NCBI GenBank assembly: GCA_964371785.1
Contig: CAYJOL010000006.1
Coordinates: 1-64,000 of the forward strand
Origin: CAVQCT01 sp964371785
GTDB taxonomy: Bacteria > Zixibacteria > MSB-5A5 > GN15 > FEB-12
Direction: 5' to 3'
Length of the DNA: 64,000 nucleotides
A model generated the notes under the pieces. It was given only the letters and a program-made list of their open reading frames with translations, was not told the DNA's origin and ran no database searches. Positions 35,554 through 44,519 of this stretch are shown here, piece after piece. A program made the translations under genes and the position numbers. How positions within the stretch are numbered: position 1 is the stretch's first letter; each line of letters starts with the position of its first letter.

Positions 35554-35811
35554 ATGACAACCACTAGAGAGTCGACCAGAAAAACACGCGGAGAGCACTG
35601 TCTGAACATCTTTATTTCCTATGAATTGAAAGAGCAACTGAAGGCGCTTGCAGATAAATACGATCGGACTATCTCTGACATTGTTCGCGCAGTCATTCGC
35701 ATTGGTATCCCGATGATGGACGGATTATCGCAGGCGGAGGAGGTCATGGTGAAAGAATACATCAGCCTGTTCCGCAAACTAAGACAAGTAAAGTCCTTGA
35801 AAGAGATATGA
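35554..35811 (+). CDS. Ribbon-helix-helix (CopG/Arc-like) protein
   Basis: This 85-residue protein has a short basic N-terminus, a beta strand (HCLNIFISYEL) and two helices (KEQLKALADKY and TISDIVRAVIRIGI) in the order of the MetJ/Arc/CopG fold, followed by a charged C-terminal helix. It starts 3 bases after the sigma-4-like gene with AAGGAGG inside that gene's end, so both are translated together. The pair may regulate each other or a nearby gene; no toxin gene is visible beside it. Confidence 0.75.
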   Translation: MTTTRESTRKTRGEHCLNIFISYELKEQLKALADKYDRTISDIVRAVIRIGIPMMDGLSQAEEVMVKEYISLFRKLRQVKSLKEI

Positions 35812-35888
35812 TTATCGCATAGATCACCACAACCGGCAATGGCGAAGGCATGGCGGGAGACCAAAACAGTCATATCGTCAAAAAACAC

Positions 35889-35917
35889 TTGAGAAGCAGT
35901 GGGGATATGCGTATACT
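35889..35917 (+). promoter_or_regulatory. Sigma-70 promoter of lpxC-fabZ
   Basis: TTGAGA (35889-35894) and TATACT (35912-35917) are separated by exactly 17 bp, with a start near 35924 and a leader of about 20 nt before the lpxC ATG at 35946. Confidence 0.7.
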
Positions 35918-35945
35918 CCTGCCAACTTAACCTCAATGGACGCTT

Positions 35946-37337
35946 ATGTTTGATAAACAACGTACCATCCGGCGTGAGATAACGATGTCCGGTATCGGGC
36001 TGCACACCGGCAATCAGTGCAACATGACCTTCAAGCCCGCTGCTGAAGACACGGGCATAAGATTTGTCCGGGTCGACCTTCCCGGTGCTCCGTGGGTTCA
36101 GGCTGATATCGACCATGTGGTCGACATTTCTCGGGGGACCACATTGCAGAGCGGCGAAGCAAAAGTGTATACTGTCGAGCATGTACTGGCGGCCTTTGCG
36201 GGTCTTCAGCTCGATAACATGATTGTGGAGCTCGACGGTAACGAACCGCCGGTTGGGGATGGTTCCGCCAAGCCATATGTAGATAAACTTCTCGAAGCCG
36301 GCATCATAATGCAGGATGCTGACAAGTTCTATCTAGAGATCGATACGCCGATGGCTTACAGTGAAAAGGAGAGGGGAGTAGACCTGGTCGTGGCGCCCTC
36401 CGATGATCTTCGCATCACTTTCATGATCGACTACAAGAATCCGGCCCTCGGGACACAGTATACTACGCTCGTGGATCTGGAGAAGGAATTTGTCGATGAA
36501 TTCGCGGCGGCGCGGACATTTTGCTTCTTGTCTGAAGTCGAGATGCTGAAGGATGCCGGACTGATCAAAGGCGGTGGGTTGCAGAATGCCGTGGTCATTT
36601 ATGACTCCGATTTGGGGCAGGTCGAAGTTGACCGTATCCGCAGGGCGCTTAATCTGAAGGATGAGGCCTTTGTTGGTGAGACCGGTATTATTAATGACAT
36701 TCCATTGCGCTTCTACAACGAACCGGTTCGTCACAAGACGCTTGATTTACTGGGCGACTTGTTCCTGATAGGCGCCCCGTTCAAAGGACACGTCCTGGCC
36801 GCAAGATCCGGTCACAAGGCGAATGTGGAGCTGGCCAGACGGATGCGTCAGCTATACAAGAAGAAGAAAATCGCCGGCAAATATGCGGGAAAGAACAAGG
36901 GTGTGTTTTTCGATATTAACGCCATTTTGAAAATAATGCCGCACCGATATCCGTTTCTGCTTATCGACCGCATCATTGATCTTGAGCCGGATAAACGCGT
37001 GATCGCCATGAAGAATGTGACGATCAACGAGCCATTCTTCCAGGGCCATTTCCCGGACCACCCGATCATGCCGGGGGTGATGATTCTGGAGGCGATGGCA
37101 CAGGCGGGCGGCGTCCTGTTACTCAACGCAATAGCCGAACCGCAAACAAAAGTAGTTTACTTCATGTCAATAGATAACGCGAAATTCCGCAAACCGGTAC
37201 TGCCCGGCGACCAGCTCCGATTCGAATTGGAGATGCACGCGTTTCGTCGAAATACCTGCAAGATGTCAGGGAAGACGTTTGTCGATGACGATCTGGTTGC
37301 GAGCGCCGACTTCATGGCAATGGTCATAGACAGATGA
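35946..37337 (+). CDS. lpxC-fabZ: Bifunctional LpxC deacetylase / FabZ dehydratase
   Basis: This 463-residue fusion joins UDP-3-O-acyl-GlcNAc deacetylase (about 1-305), the committed step of lipid A synthesis, to (3R)-hydroxyacyl-ACP dehydratase (about 318-463) of fatty acid synthesis. In the first part SGIGLHTG, the zinc-ligand segment EHVLAAFAG and HKTLDLLGD are intact. In the second part MPHRYPFLLIDRI and the catalytic GHFPDHPIMPGVMILEAMAQ are intact. Such fusions are known in the Bacteroidetes/Chlorobi group, which supports the FCB affiliation. The stop overlaps the lpxA start by four bases. Confidence 0.95.
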   Translation: MFDKQRTIRREITMSGIGLHTGNQCNMTFKPAAEDTGIRFVRVDLPGAPWVQADIDHVVDISRGTTLQSGEAKVYTVEHVLAAFAGLQLDNMIVELDGNEPPVGDGSAKPYVDKLLEAGIIMQDADKFYLEIDTPMAYSEKERGVDLVVAPSDDLRITFMIDYKNPALGTQYTTLVDLEKEFVDEFAAARTFCFLSEVEMLKDAGLIKGGGLQNAVVIYDSDLGQVEVDRIRRALNLKDEAFVGETGIINDIPLRFYNEPVRHKTLDLLGDLFLIGAPFKGHVLAARSGHKANVELARRMRQLYKKKKIAGKYAGKNKGVFFDINAILKIMPHRYPFLLIDRIIDLEPDKRVIAMKNVTINEPFFQGHFPDHPIMPGVMILEAMAQAGGVLLLNAIAEPQTKVVYFMSIDNAKFRKPVLPGDQLRFELEMHAFRRNTCKMSGKTFVDDDLVASADFMAMVIDR

Positions 37338-38107
37338 GCAATATTCACCCTACCGCAATTGTATCACCCAAGGCAGAAATCGATCCCACCGTCAAAATAG
37401 GACCTTACACGATTATCGAAGATGACGTAATCATCGGCAAAGGCACCGAGATTACCTCTTCGGCCCGCATAGCCGCGGGCGCCGTAATCGGCGAGGATGT
37501 CCGCATTTTCCATGGAGCGGTCATTGCAACCGTGCCCCAGGATTTGAAATTCGGCGGAGAGAAGACACGTGTAGTGATTGGCGACGGCACCACTATCCGC
37601 GAATACGCAACGATCAACCGGGGAACCGCGGCCCACGGCGAGTCATCAATCGGCAAGAACTGTTTTTTGATGGCTTATTCGCATGTAGCCCACGACTGCA
37701 CGATCGGCGACAACGTCATTATGGCGAACTCGGTCAACCTCGCCGGACATATCGAAGTAGGCGATTATGCCATACTTGGCGGCGTCTTACCTGTTCACCA
37801 GTTCGTGAAGATCGGGGCTCACGCGATGGTCGGCGGTGGCTTCCGGGTGCAGCAGGATGTCTGCCCCTATGCCCTGGTCGCGGGTTACCCTCTCAAGGTG
37901 GTCGGGATTAACGCGATCGGCCTCAAACGTCGCGGATTCAAGACCGAAACGATTCGCACGCTTGAGTTGGTTTTTAAGATTCTCTTCTTCAGCAAATTGA
38001 ACACGACTCAGGCGGTCGAACGGATTCACGGCGAAGTTGAAATTATCCCTGAAGTCCAGGAGATTCTGGAATTCCTGAACCGTTCCAACCGCGGGATTGT
38101 GAAATAG
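37334..38107 (+). CDS. lpxA: UDP-N-acetylglucosamine acyltransferase
   Basis: LpxA adds a 3-hydroxyacyl chain from ACP to UDP-GlcNAc, the first reaction of lipid A synthesis. The 257-residue protein is a left-handed parallel beta-helix of hexapeptide repeats (IHPTAIVSPKAEIDPTVKIG and onward) with the catalytic histidine in MAYSHVAHDC and a C-terminal helical region. ATGA overlap with lpxC-fabZ shows translational coupling. Whether it uses GlcNAc or the diamino sugar GlcNAc3N is not determined from sequence here. Confidence 0.95.
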   Translation: MSNIHPTAIVSPKAEIDPTVKIGPYTIIEDDVIIGKGTEITSSARIAAGAVIGEDVRIFHGAVIATVPQDLKFGGEKTRVVIGDGTTIREYATINRGTAAHGESSIGKNCFLMAYSHVAHDCTIGDNVIMANSVNLAGHIEVGDYAILGGVLPVHQFVKIGAHAMVGGGFRVQQDVCPYALVAGYPLKVVGINAIGLKRRGFKTETIRTLELVFKILFFSKLNTTQAVERIHGEVEIIPEVQEILEFLNRSNRGIVK

Positions 38108-38213
38108 AGAAGTTAAAATAGGCGGTAAGTCGGCGGGCACTTTCGGAGTTGTCCGCCGTTACTCTTTCTGATAGTTTCACTTGAACCGGGTCGGAAATAG
38201 AAGGATTAAGGAT

Positions 38214-38753
38214 ATGCTGACCAAAGAAAATACCGTGCTCGTAGTTGTCGATATTCAAGGCAAACTGGCCACTCTGATGCATGAAAAAGAACGGCTCTAC
38301 GCGAATGTAAACCGGATGATTGAAGGTGCGAAGGCACTCGAGATTCCTATTATCTGGACGGAACAGCTACCCGACAAACTCGGCATAACTGATCCGGAGA
38401 TCGCGTTGCACCTCGGCGGCATGAAGCCGCTGGTCAAGAAGACGTTCAGTTGTTGCGGTGACCCGGCGTTTCTGGAAAAACTCCGTTCGTTCAGCCGCCG
38501 CCAGATCCTGTTGACCGGCATTGAGACTCACGTGTGCGTGTACCAGACAGCCGCGGACCTGCTCAAAGCCGGGTACGAAGTTCAGTTGGTACGCGATGCG
38601 GTTTCCTCGCGCATTCCCGATAATTACTTTCTGGGTGTCGAACGGATCAAGGAGCTTGGTGCCAAGCTAACGAGCGTTGAGATGTCGTTGTTTGAAATGC
38701 TCAAAGTAGCCGAAGGCGACCAGTTCAGGCAGGTAATCAAAATAGTGCGCTAG
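38214..38753 (+). CDS. Isochorismatase-family hydrolase
   Basis: This 179-residue cytoplasmic hydrolase of the cysteine-hydrolase/isochorismatase superfamily has the catalytic triad elements Asp13 (VVDIQGKL), a lysine near 75-76 (LVKKTFSC) and Cys108 (GIETHVCVYQTA) with the cis-peptide-type neighbourhood. It is most like the YcaC/nicotinamidase-related branch; the substrate is unknown. The ATG at 38214 with AGGATTAAGGAT upstream is preferred over 38181. Confidence 0.88.
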   Translation: MLTKENTVLVVVDIQGKLATLMHEKERLYANVNRMIEGAKALEIPIIWTEQLPDKLGITDPEIALHLGGMKPLVKKTFSCCGDPAFLEKLRSFSRRQILLTGIETHVCVYQTAADLLKAGYEVQLVRDAVSSRIPDNYFLGVERIKELGAKLTSVEMSLFEMLKVAEGDQFRQVIKIVR

Positions 38754-38776
38754 GCCCATCGGCAAGCATGAAATGA

Positions 38777-38810
38777 AAGAGGTGTCGGTTACCTACCGAC
38801 ACCTCTTCTT
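38777..38810. terminator. Bidirectional terminator between convergent genes
   Basis: A perfect 13-bp stem, AAGAGGTGTCGGT (38777-38789) with ACCGACACCTCTT (38795-38807), closes a 5-nt loop. T-rich tracts are short on both sides, but its place between convergent stops supports a shared terminator. Confidence 0.75.
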
Positions 38811-38836
38811 GTTCAGAGTAATGCAATTCGGAACAA

Positions 38837-40876
38837 TCACCAAATGACAGCTCGGGTCGAATCCGCCTCGACCATCTGGTCGCCCGAGGCACAATTGAAC
38901 GCCTTTTTGAATTCCGCGAGGTCGGACAAAGGACCGTTCACCCGGTACATCGCCGGAGAATGCGGATCAGTATTAACTTGAACTTTGAGTTCTTCGGGGC
39001 GCTGGTTGTTGCGCCAGGTCTGAGCCCAGGACAAAAAGAACCTCTGTTCCGGCGTGAAACCGTCGATCTGGGTCCGCGTCTTATCCCCAAGCGCCTTCTC
39101 GAGCGCGTAGTATGATATGGTCAGACCGCCGAGGTCGGCGATATTTTCGCCCAGGGTCAGTTGACCGTTGACGTGGAGGCTGTCGATCGCCACATAAGAA
39201 TCAAACTGGTTCACTAACTTCTGGGTACGGGCTTCAAACAATTTCCTATCATCAGCCGTCCACCAGTTGTTCAAGTTCCCCTTGGAGTCAAATTGACTTC
39301 CTTCATCGTCGAATCCGTGCATCAATTCATGTCCGATAACCGCACCGATCGAACCATAGTTGACCGCGTCATCGATATCCGGATCAAAGAACGGCGGCTG
39401 AAGAATAGCGGCTGGAAACACGACTTCGTTCATCATGGGGTTGTAGTACGCGTTGACGGTCTGCGGTGGCATACCCCATTCGGTGCGATCCAACGGCTGG
39501 CCGATCTTGTTGAAGTCACGTCGGGTTTCGAACGCCACGGCACGGCGGATATTAGCGAAGAACGAGCTGCGGTCAATGTCCAGTGCGGTGTAATCACGCC
39601 ACTTGTCCGGGTAGCCGATTTTGGGCGTAAAGGTAGCGCACTTCTCCAGCGCTTTCTCTTTCGTTTCAGGGCTCATCCACTCGAGGTTCGAAAGCCGCAC
39701 CTTCAGTGAGGCCCGGAGATTGTTCACGAGTTCGAGCGCTTTCTGTTTGGCGCGGGGTGAGAACGCCTTCTCGACAAAGAGCTGACCTACCGCTTCCCCC
39801 AGATACCGATTTTCTTTACTGAGCACGCGCTTCCAACGAGGACGGAGTTCCTGCGCCCCGGTCAGAATTGTTCCTTCGAACGCGAAATCCTCGTTTACAA
39901 ACGCGGAACTCAAGTCCGGCGCCGAGTTATTCAGGACAAACCAGCGGAAGTACTGCTTCCATTGATCCATCGGCAGATTCGCCATCAACGAGTCCATCGT
40001 ATTGAAAAATTTCGGATGCGCATATGAGAATGTAGTCAACTGGGGCAGTCCGAGGTCCTGAAAATATGTGGTCCATGAGAAGTGCGGCGTTTTGGCGTCC
40101 GCTTCCTTTATCGTGACTACGTTATAGTATGATTTCGGGTCACGAAGCTCGATATTGGTCAACGATGCTTCGGCGAGTTTCGTCTCTATCGCCATAATCT
40201 GTTGAGACGCACCGGCCGCGGCCGCCGGATCATCGCCAAGCAACTGAAGCATCTTGCCGATATGCTCGACATACTGCTCGCGAAGTTTCTGGGATTCGGC
40301 ATCAGCTCTGGTATAGTAATCACGGTCGGGCAGACCCAGCCCACCCTGAGTGGCATAGGCGATCGTCTGCTCGCTATTTTGCATGTCCTGCTCAGCGCCG
40401 ATATCAAACAGCACGCCGATTCCCAGGCCGTGGTAGTGGGCAATGACCTTCTCAAGGTCGGCAGAAGATTGCATCGCAGAAATCAGCTTGAGATCAGCAT
40501 CCAGAGGCTGGGCTCCGAGTTGCTCTATCGTCGCCGTATCCATGGCGGTAAAGTAGAAGTCACCGACCTTCTGCTTTACCGATCCCTTTTCGGCTTTGGA
40601 ATCTGCCGATGCCTGCTCCATGATTTCTTTGAGAATCTCGGAATTCCGATCGTAGATTTCGTTCCACACGCTCCAGCTGGAGTATGCGGCCGGAATTGGA
40701 TTGGAGGCGAGCCAATTGCCATTGGCGTACAAATAGAAATTTTCGCATGGTTTATATGTGGTATCCAGATTGGCCGGGTCCAGACCGTGACTGTTGGAAC
40801 CCGCGGCCGCTGGCAACCCGGACAGGGCAACTAGCAGACAGGCCAATGGGATCTGCCTGATGAACCGTCTGTACAT
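38837..40876 (-). CDS. M13-family zinc metallopeptidase (neprilysin/PepO-like)
   Basis: This 679-residue exported peptidase has a signal peptide (residues about 4-27, ending in AAAG). The N-terminal half begins with the family's LDTTYKPCENFYLYANGNW block. The zinc site HELMH is at 516-520 and the third ligand glutamate lies in ENIADLGG. The substrate-binding segments NAYYNPMMNEVVFPAAILQPPFF and the final VDTDPHSPAMYRVNGPLSDL-like block are intact. It should cleave oligopeptides in the periplasm or outside. AGGAGGAG upstream of ATG 40876 selects this start over one at 40900. Confidence 0.95.
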   Translation of the reverse strand: MYRRFIRQIPLACLLVALSGLPAAAGSNSHGLDPANLDTTYKPCENFYLYANGNWLASNPIPAAYSSWSVWNEIYDRNSEILKEIMEQASADSKAEKGSVKQKVGDFYFTAMDTATIEQLGAQPLDADLKLISAMQSSADLEKVIAHYHGLGIGVLFDIGAEQDMQNSEQTIAYATQGGLGLPDRDYYTRADAESQKLREQYVEHIGKMLQLLGDDPAAAAGASQQIMAIETKLAEASLTNIELRDPKSYYNVVTIKEADAKTPHFSWTTYFQDLGLPQLTTFSYAHPKFFNTMDSLMANLPMDQWKQYFRWFVLNNSAPDLSSAFVNEDFAFEGTILTGAQELRPRWKRVLSKENRYLGEAVGQLFVEKAFSPRAKQKALELVNNLRASLKVRLSNLEWMSPETKEKALEKCATFTPKIGYPDKWRDYTALDIDRSSFFANIRRAVAFETRRDFNKIGQPLDRTEWGMPPQTVNAYYNPMMNEVVFPAAILQPPFFDPDIDDAVNYGSIGAVIGHELMHGFDDEGSQFDSKGNLNNWWTADDRKLFEARTQKLVNQFDSYVAIDSLHVNGQLTLGENIADLGGLTISYYALEKALGDKTRTQIDGFTPEQRFFLSWAQTWRNNQRPEELKVQVNTDPHSPAMYRVNGPLSDLAEFKKAFNCASGDQMVEADSTRAVIW

Positions 40877-40996
40877 GAGTCTACTCCTCCTGATTCGCAA
40901 CCGGGCGATTCAGGTTTTAGTATTTTTAAGTTCATATGTTTCCGTAGCTTGTACGCGTCGACCGAATTACAGTTTCGGGCTATCTGTAAGCCCGCT

Positions 40997-41025
40997 AATA
41001 TATGCCCCGCCAATTTGGATGTCAA
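40997..41025 (-). promoter_or_regulatory. Sigma-70 promoter of the M13 peptidase gene
   Basis: On the minus strand TTGACA (41025-41020), a 17-bp spacer and TATATT (41002-40997) are a near-consensus promoter. The leader to ATG 40876 would be about 115 nt. Confidence 0.75.
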
Positions 41026-41160
41026 CTGTCTGGTTTACGCTTTAGGTCGTCGGGTACGCTTTTTCTGTTGAAGAGAATGTCCTTTATTCCGTCACGACAT
41101 CATGTTATCTTATCAACCAAAAATTGACAAAGTGATTATAGCGAAAAGAGATATAGCTCT

Positions 41161-42156
41161 ATGAGGAGACTCAGGACAGCGGTGGTGGGGGTCGGGGCGC
41201 TTGGACGGCATCATCTTAGATGGATGTCTCAATTAGAGCGCGCCGAGTTGGTCGGCCTGTACGACACTGATAAAGAGAAGGCGGACAAATATGCTTCGGA
41301 ATACCGCATCAATTCATTCAGTTCGCTGGAGCAGCTGGCCGAGGAGGCGGAGGCGGTGTCAATTGTGGTGCCGACCACAGCTCACTTCGAGATAGCCTCA
41401 ACACTTATCGACCGCGGTATGCATTGTCTTATAGAGAAGCCAGTGACGTTGAATGTCCTGCAAGCTCAGGATCTGCAGAAGCTGGCGCGTCTTCGCAAGG
41501 TCAAAGTGACCGTCGGACAGATCGAGAGCTTCAACCCGGCCGTGCTCGCGTTGGCGAATTACGAGATAAAGCCGTCGTTTATCGAGTGCCATCGCCTTGC
41601 GGCCTTTGATCCCCGGGGAACCGATGTAGCGGTCGTGCTGGACCTCATGATTCACGATATCGACCTTGTGCTTAACTTCATCAAAGCGCAGATCGTGGAT
41701 ATTCAAGCGTCGGCGGTTGCTGTGGTGTCCGAGCAGGTTGACATCGCCAACGCCCGTCTCACTTTCGACAACGGTGCCGTGGCCAATCTGACATCATCGC
41801 GAATATCACTCAATCCCATGCGCAAGTTGCGCATATTTCAGCGTTCAGGTTACTTTTCGCTCGATCTCGCAAAAAAGCAGGCCGACATATACAGGCTGGC
41901 CGGTGCGGACAACGAGTCCGAAGGATTCCGGCTGCCGCTGGGAAAATCGGGCAAAGATATCATTTACGTTAAGCGGGAAGACACCGGCCAGGATATGCTC
42001 GGCGCTGAGATTGACACTTTTCTTCAATCGGTAATAGAGGACAAGCCGGTGGCGGTGACGGTGGAAAGAGCCACGGAAGCGCTTCGGGTAGCGCTCGAAA
42101 TCGAGCGAATCGGCAAGGAGTCGATTGCCCGCGTGACGGCATCGGAACACCAGTAA
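41161..42156 (+). CDS. Gfo/Idh/MocA-family oxidoreductase in a lipid A operon
   Basis: This 331-residue NAD(P)-dependent sugar-type oxidoreductase has the Rossmann motif GVGALGRHH (about 10-18) and the EKPVT motif with the usual catalytic lysine, followed by the alpha/beta substrate domain. It directly precedes lpxB (stop TAA then ATG). Its place in a lipid A operon suggests a sugar-nucleotide role, perhaps like GnnA, which oxidises UDP-GlcNAc at C3 on the way to UDP-GlcNAc3N. The GnnB aminotransferase is not in the window, so this is only a hypothesis. The ATG has a weak AAGAG site. Confidence 0.85.
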   Translation: MRRLRTAVVGVGALGRHHLRWMSQLERAELVGLYDTDKEKADKYASEYRINSFSSLEQLAEEAEAVSIVVPTTAHFEIASTLIDRGMHCLIEKPVTLNVLQAQDLQKLARLRKVKVTVGQIESFNPAVLALANYEIKPSFIECHRLAAFDPRGTDVAVVLDLMIHDIDLVLNFIKAQIVDIQASAVAVVSEQVDIANARLTFDNGAVANLTSSRISLNPMRKLRIFQRSGYFSLDLAKKQADIYRLAGADNESEGFRLPLGKSGKDIIYVKREDTGQDMLGAEIDTFLQSVIEDKPVAVTVERATEALRVALEIERIGKESIARVTASEHQ

Positions 42157-43278
42157 ATGCAGACAGACTCGCTGTTCATATCGGCAGGCGATCCATCGGG
42201 CGACAACCCAGCCTCCCGTCTGGCTGAGATGCTTCGCCGAACTTATCCATCTTATCAGTTGCTTGGACTCGGTGGACCGAAGCTTGCGCGGCTGGGACAG
42301 AAACAATTGGCTCGGCCGGAGGATCTGGCTGTAATAGGGTTCTGGGAAGTTGCCAAGCGGTTCAACTATTTTCGCACTCTGCTCAACCAGTGCGTCGCCG
42401 AGATCCGCCGGAATCGCCCCCGGGTGGTGATTCTGGTCGACTATCCGGGCTTTAATCTCCGTCTGGCCAAACGAATAAGATCACTTGGCATTCCGATAGT
42501 TTACTATATTTCACCGCAAGTCTGGGCATGGGGGAAAGATCGCACCCATCTGATTCGGCGGCTTGTTGACCTCATGCTTGTCATTCTGCCATTCGAAGCA
42601 TCCTTCTATGCCGAGCAGGGTGTCGCGTGCAAATTTGTCGGACACTATTTACTGGAAGACATATCCAGGGAGTTCATCGCATCGAAACCGCCCGATTCGT
42701 CCACGCTGGCGATACTCCCCGGTTCCCGCCCGCAGGAGATAGAACGCATGTTAGTGCCGATGCTTGAAGCTGCGAGACGCCTGCACTTATCGTACGGTAT
42801 GCGCACTACTGTTGTTGGCATTCCGAATAGATTCGACTATGAGCCGATAGTGTCGCGATATCGAGATGTCGGTGTTATGCTCAGTTATGACGATTCCAGA
42901 AACATCCTTCACGGGTCACGGTATGTGCTGACGAAGTCCGGTACGGCAACTCTCGAAGCGGCAATAATCGGACGGCCGATGGTGATCGTGTACAAGACCG
43001 GATTCGTCACATACCAAATCGCGCGAAGACTGGTGCGACTCGAAGCGATCGGTTTGGTCAACCTGGTGCTGGGCCGAAATGTGGTGCCGGAGCTGATTCA
43101 AGGTCAGGCTTCGCCGGAGAATATGGTCAGAGAAATTGAGAAAATTGCCCGGGACACTCAGCAGTACGAGCGTGTGAGACGCGAACTCAATCGCGTACCG
43201 GACATTCTGGGTGGCGCCGGCGCGTCTGAACGAGCGGCCAGTCTGATTATCAACTTTCTGGATAGTAAAACGTCATGA
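42157..43278 (+). CDS. lpxB: Lipid-A-disaccharide synthase
   Basis: LpxB (GT19 family) condenses lipid X and UDP-diacylglucosamine to the beta-1,6 disaccharide at the inner membrane. The 373-residue protein begins with SAGDPSGDNPASRL. Further conserved blocks are YYISPQVWAWG, LAILPGSRPQEIERM and LTKSGTATLEAAI, followed by PMVIVYKT. The gene overlaps waaA by four bases. An LpxH- or LpxI-type pyrophosphatase, which makes its lipid X substrate, is not in this window. Confidence 0.95.
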   Translation: MQTDSLFISAGDPSGDNPASRLAEMLRRTYPSYQLLGLGGPKLARLGQKQLARPEDLAVIGFWEVAKRFNYFRTLLNQCVAEIRRNRPRVVILVDYPGFNLRLAKRIRSLGIPIVYYISPQVWAWGKDRTHLIRRLVDLMLVILPFEASFYAEQGVACKFVGHYLLEDISREFIASKPPDSSTLAILPGSRPQEIERMLVPMLEAARRLHLSYGMRTTVVGIPNRFDYEPIVSRYRDVGVMLSYDDSRNILHGSRYVLTKSGTATLEAAIIGRPMVIVYKTGFVTYQIARRLVRLEAIGLVNLVLGRNVVPELIQGQASPENMVREIEKIARDTQQYERVRRELNRVPDILGGAGASERAASLIINFLDSKTS

Positions 43279-44519
43279 TATTATTACTCTATCGCGTCTT
43301 TACGTTTCTGGTTTATCTGATCGCCTATCCATTCGGGCGGATTCGCGTCGCGCAAGGCAATGACCTCTGGCGCGGGCGACTGGGACTCATTGATCATTGT
43401 GGTCCGGTGGATATCTGGATGCACGCGGCCTCAGTGGGTGAAGCCAAAGTCATCTGCTATCTTGTCGACTACTTGAAAGCCAAGCAACCGTCGCTGCGTA
43501 TCCACGTTACCACGATGACGGCAACCGGGTACGCGATAGCCCGTCAGCAGTGTGCTCGGGATGGAGTCACCTTTTCTTTCTTCCCGATAGACACGACGGG
43601 AGCTATCAAACGCACTCTCGAGGCTATCGCGCCTCGCATGATTGTGGTGGCCGAAACAGAAATCTGGCCCTGCCTGATTCACGCGGCACATGAAAGGGCA
43701 ATTCCGATTGTGCTGACCAACGCACGCATGTCTGTCCGGGCGTTTGGCAGGTATCGCCATATTGCCGGGTTCCTGGCGGACTTACTTCGTAAATACGCCA
43801 GATTCTTCTTCAAGACCGCTGAAGATGCCGAAAGATTTCGCCAATTTGGCGTCAGCGAATCACAGGGAACGGTAGCTGGTGATATGAAATTCGACGCCCC
43901 CATGATGGCGCGGAGTGCCGAGACTATGTCTTCAATACGCCGGAAGAGCCACATCCCCGAAGATGCGTTTCTTATTGTTGCAGGGTCGACTCGCCCCGGC
44001 GAAGAAGTGGTGCTTGCCGAAGTATTCACACGACTTTCTGCAGACTTCCCGGATGTCAGTCTACTCATCGCTCCGAGGCATGTAGAACGGAGCGATGAGA
44101 TTGGCGCACTGCTTACGTCCAGGGGTCTGGCCTTCCGGATCTACAACGCCCCGGATAACGGCGAACATGTGGTTCTTGTCGACCGGCTCGGTCTCCTCAA
44201 TGAGTTTTATTTGGCCGCATCGATCAGCTTTGTAGGCGGTACGTTGGCGGATCTGGGAGGGCATAATCTTCTGGAGCCGGTTTGGGCCGGATCTCCGGTC
44301 ATCTTTGGACCGTCCACAGGTAACGTCAAGGAAGCGGCTGAGTATATACTTAAGCACAATTATGGAGTTCAGATTCGGAATGCCGACGGTCTGTATTCAG
44401 CCTTGAAAAAAGCCCGCATGGGTGATATACTGTACGCAACGAAGAAAACCAACAGCCCGGATAACTCGGCGACTGCGATGGTCGGCGAGTATATCCTCTC
44501 CGGACTATCCCATGCTTGA
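43275..44519 (+). CDS. waaA: 3-deoxy-D-manno-octulosonic acid transferase
   Basis: WaaA (KdtA) transfers Kdo from CMP-Kdo to lipid A precursors. The 414-residue GT30-type protein has an N-terminal membrane-anchoring helix (about 3-20), the catalytic base region HAASVGEAKV near 51-60, the VAETEIWP motif and the C-terminal VAGSTRPGEE and GGHNLLEPVW nucleotide-sugar blocks. ATGA overlap with lpxB and an eight-base overlap with lpxK show one tightly coupled operon. One or two Kdo additions cannot be decided from sequence. Confidence 0.94.
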   Translation: MILLLYRVFTFLVYLIAYPFGRIRVAQGNDLWRGRLGLIDHCGPVDIWMHAASVGEAKVICYLVDYLKAKQPSLRIHVTTMTATGYAIARQQCARDGVTFSFFPIDTTGAIKRTLEAIAPRMIVVAETEIWPCLIHAAHERAIPIVLTNARMSVRAFGRYRHIAGFLADLLRKYARFFFKTAEDAERFRQFGVSESQGTVAGDMKFDAPMMARSAETMSSIRRKSHIPEDAFLIVAGSTRPGEEVVLAEVFTRLSADFPDVSLLIAPRHVERSDEIGALLTSRGLAFRIYNAPDNGEHVVLVDRLGLLNEFYLAASISFVGGTLADLGGHNLLEPVWAGSPVIFGPSTGNVKEAAEYILKHNYGVQIRNADGLYSALKKARMGDILYATKKTNSPDNSATAMVGEYILSGLSHA

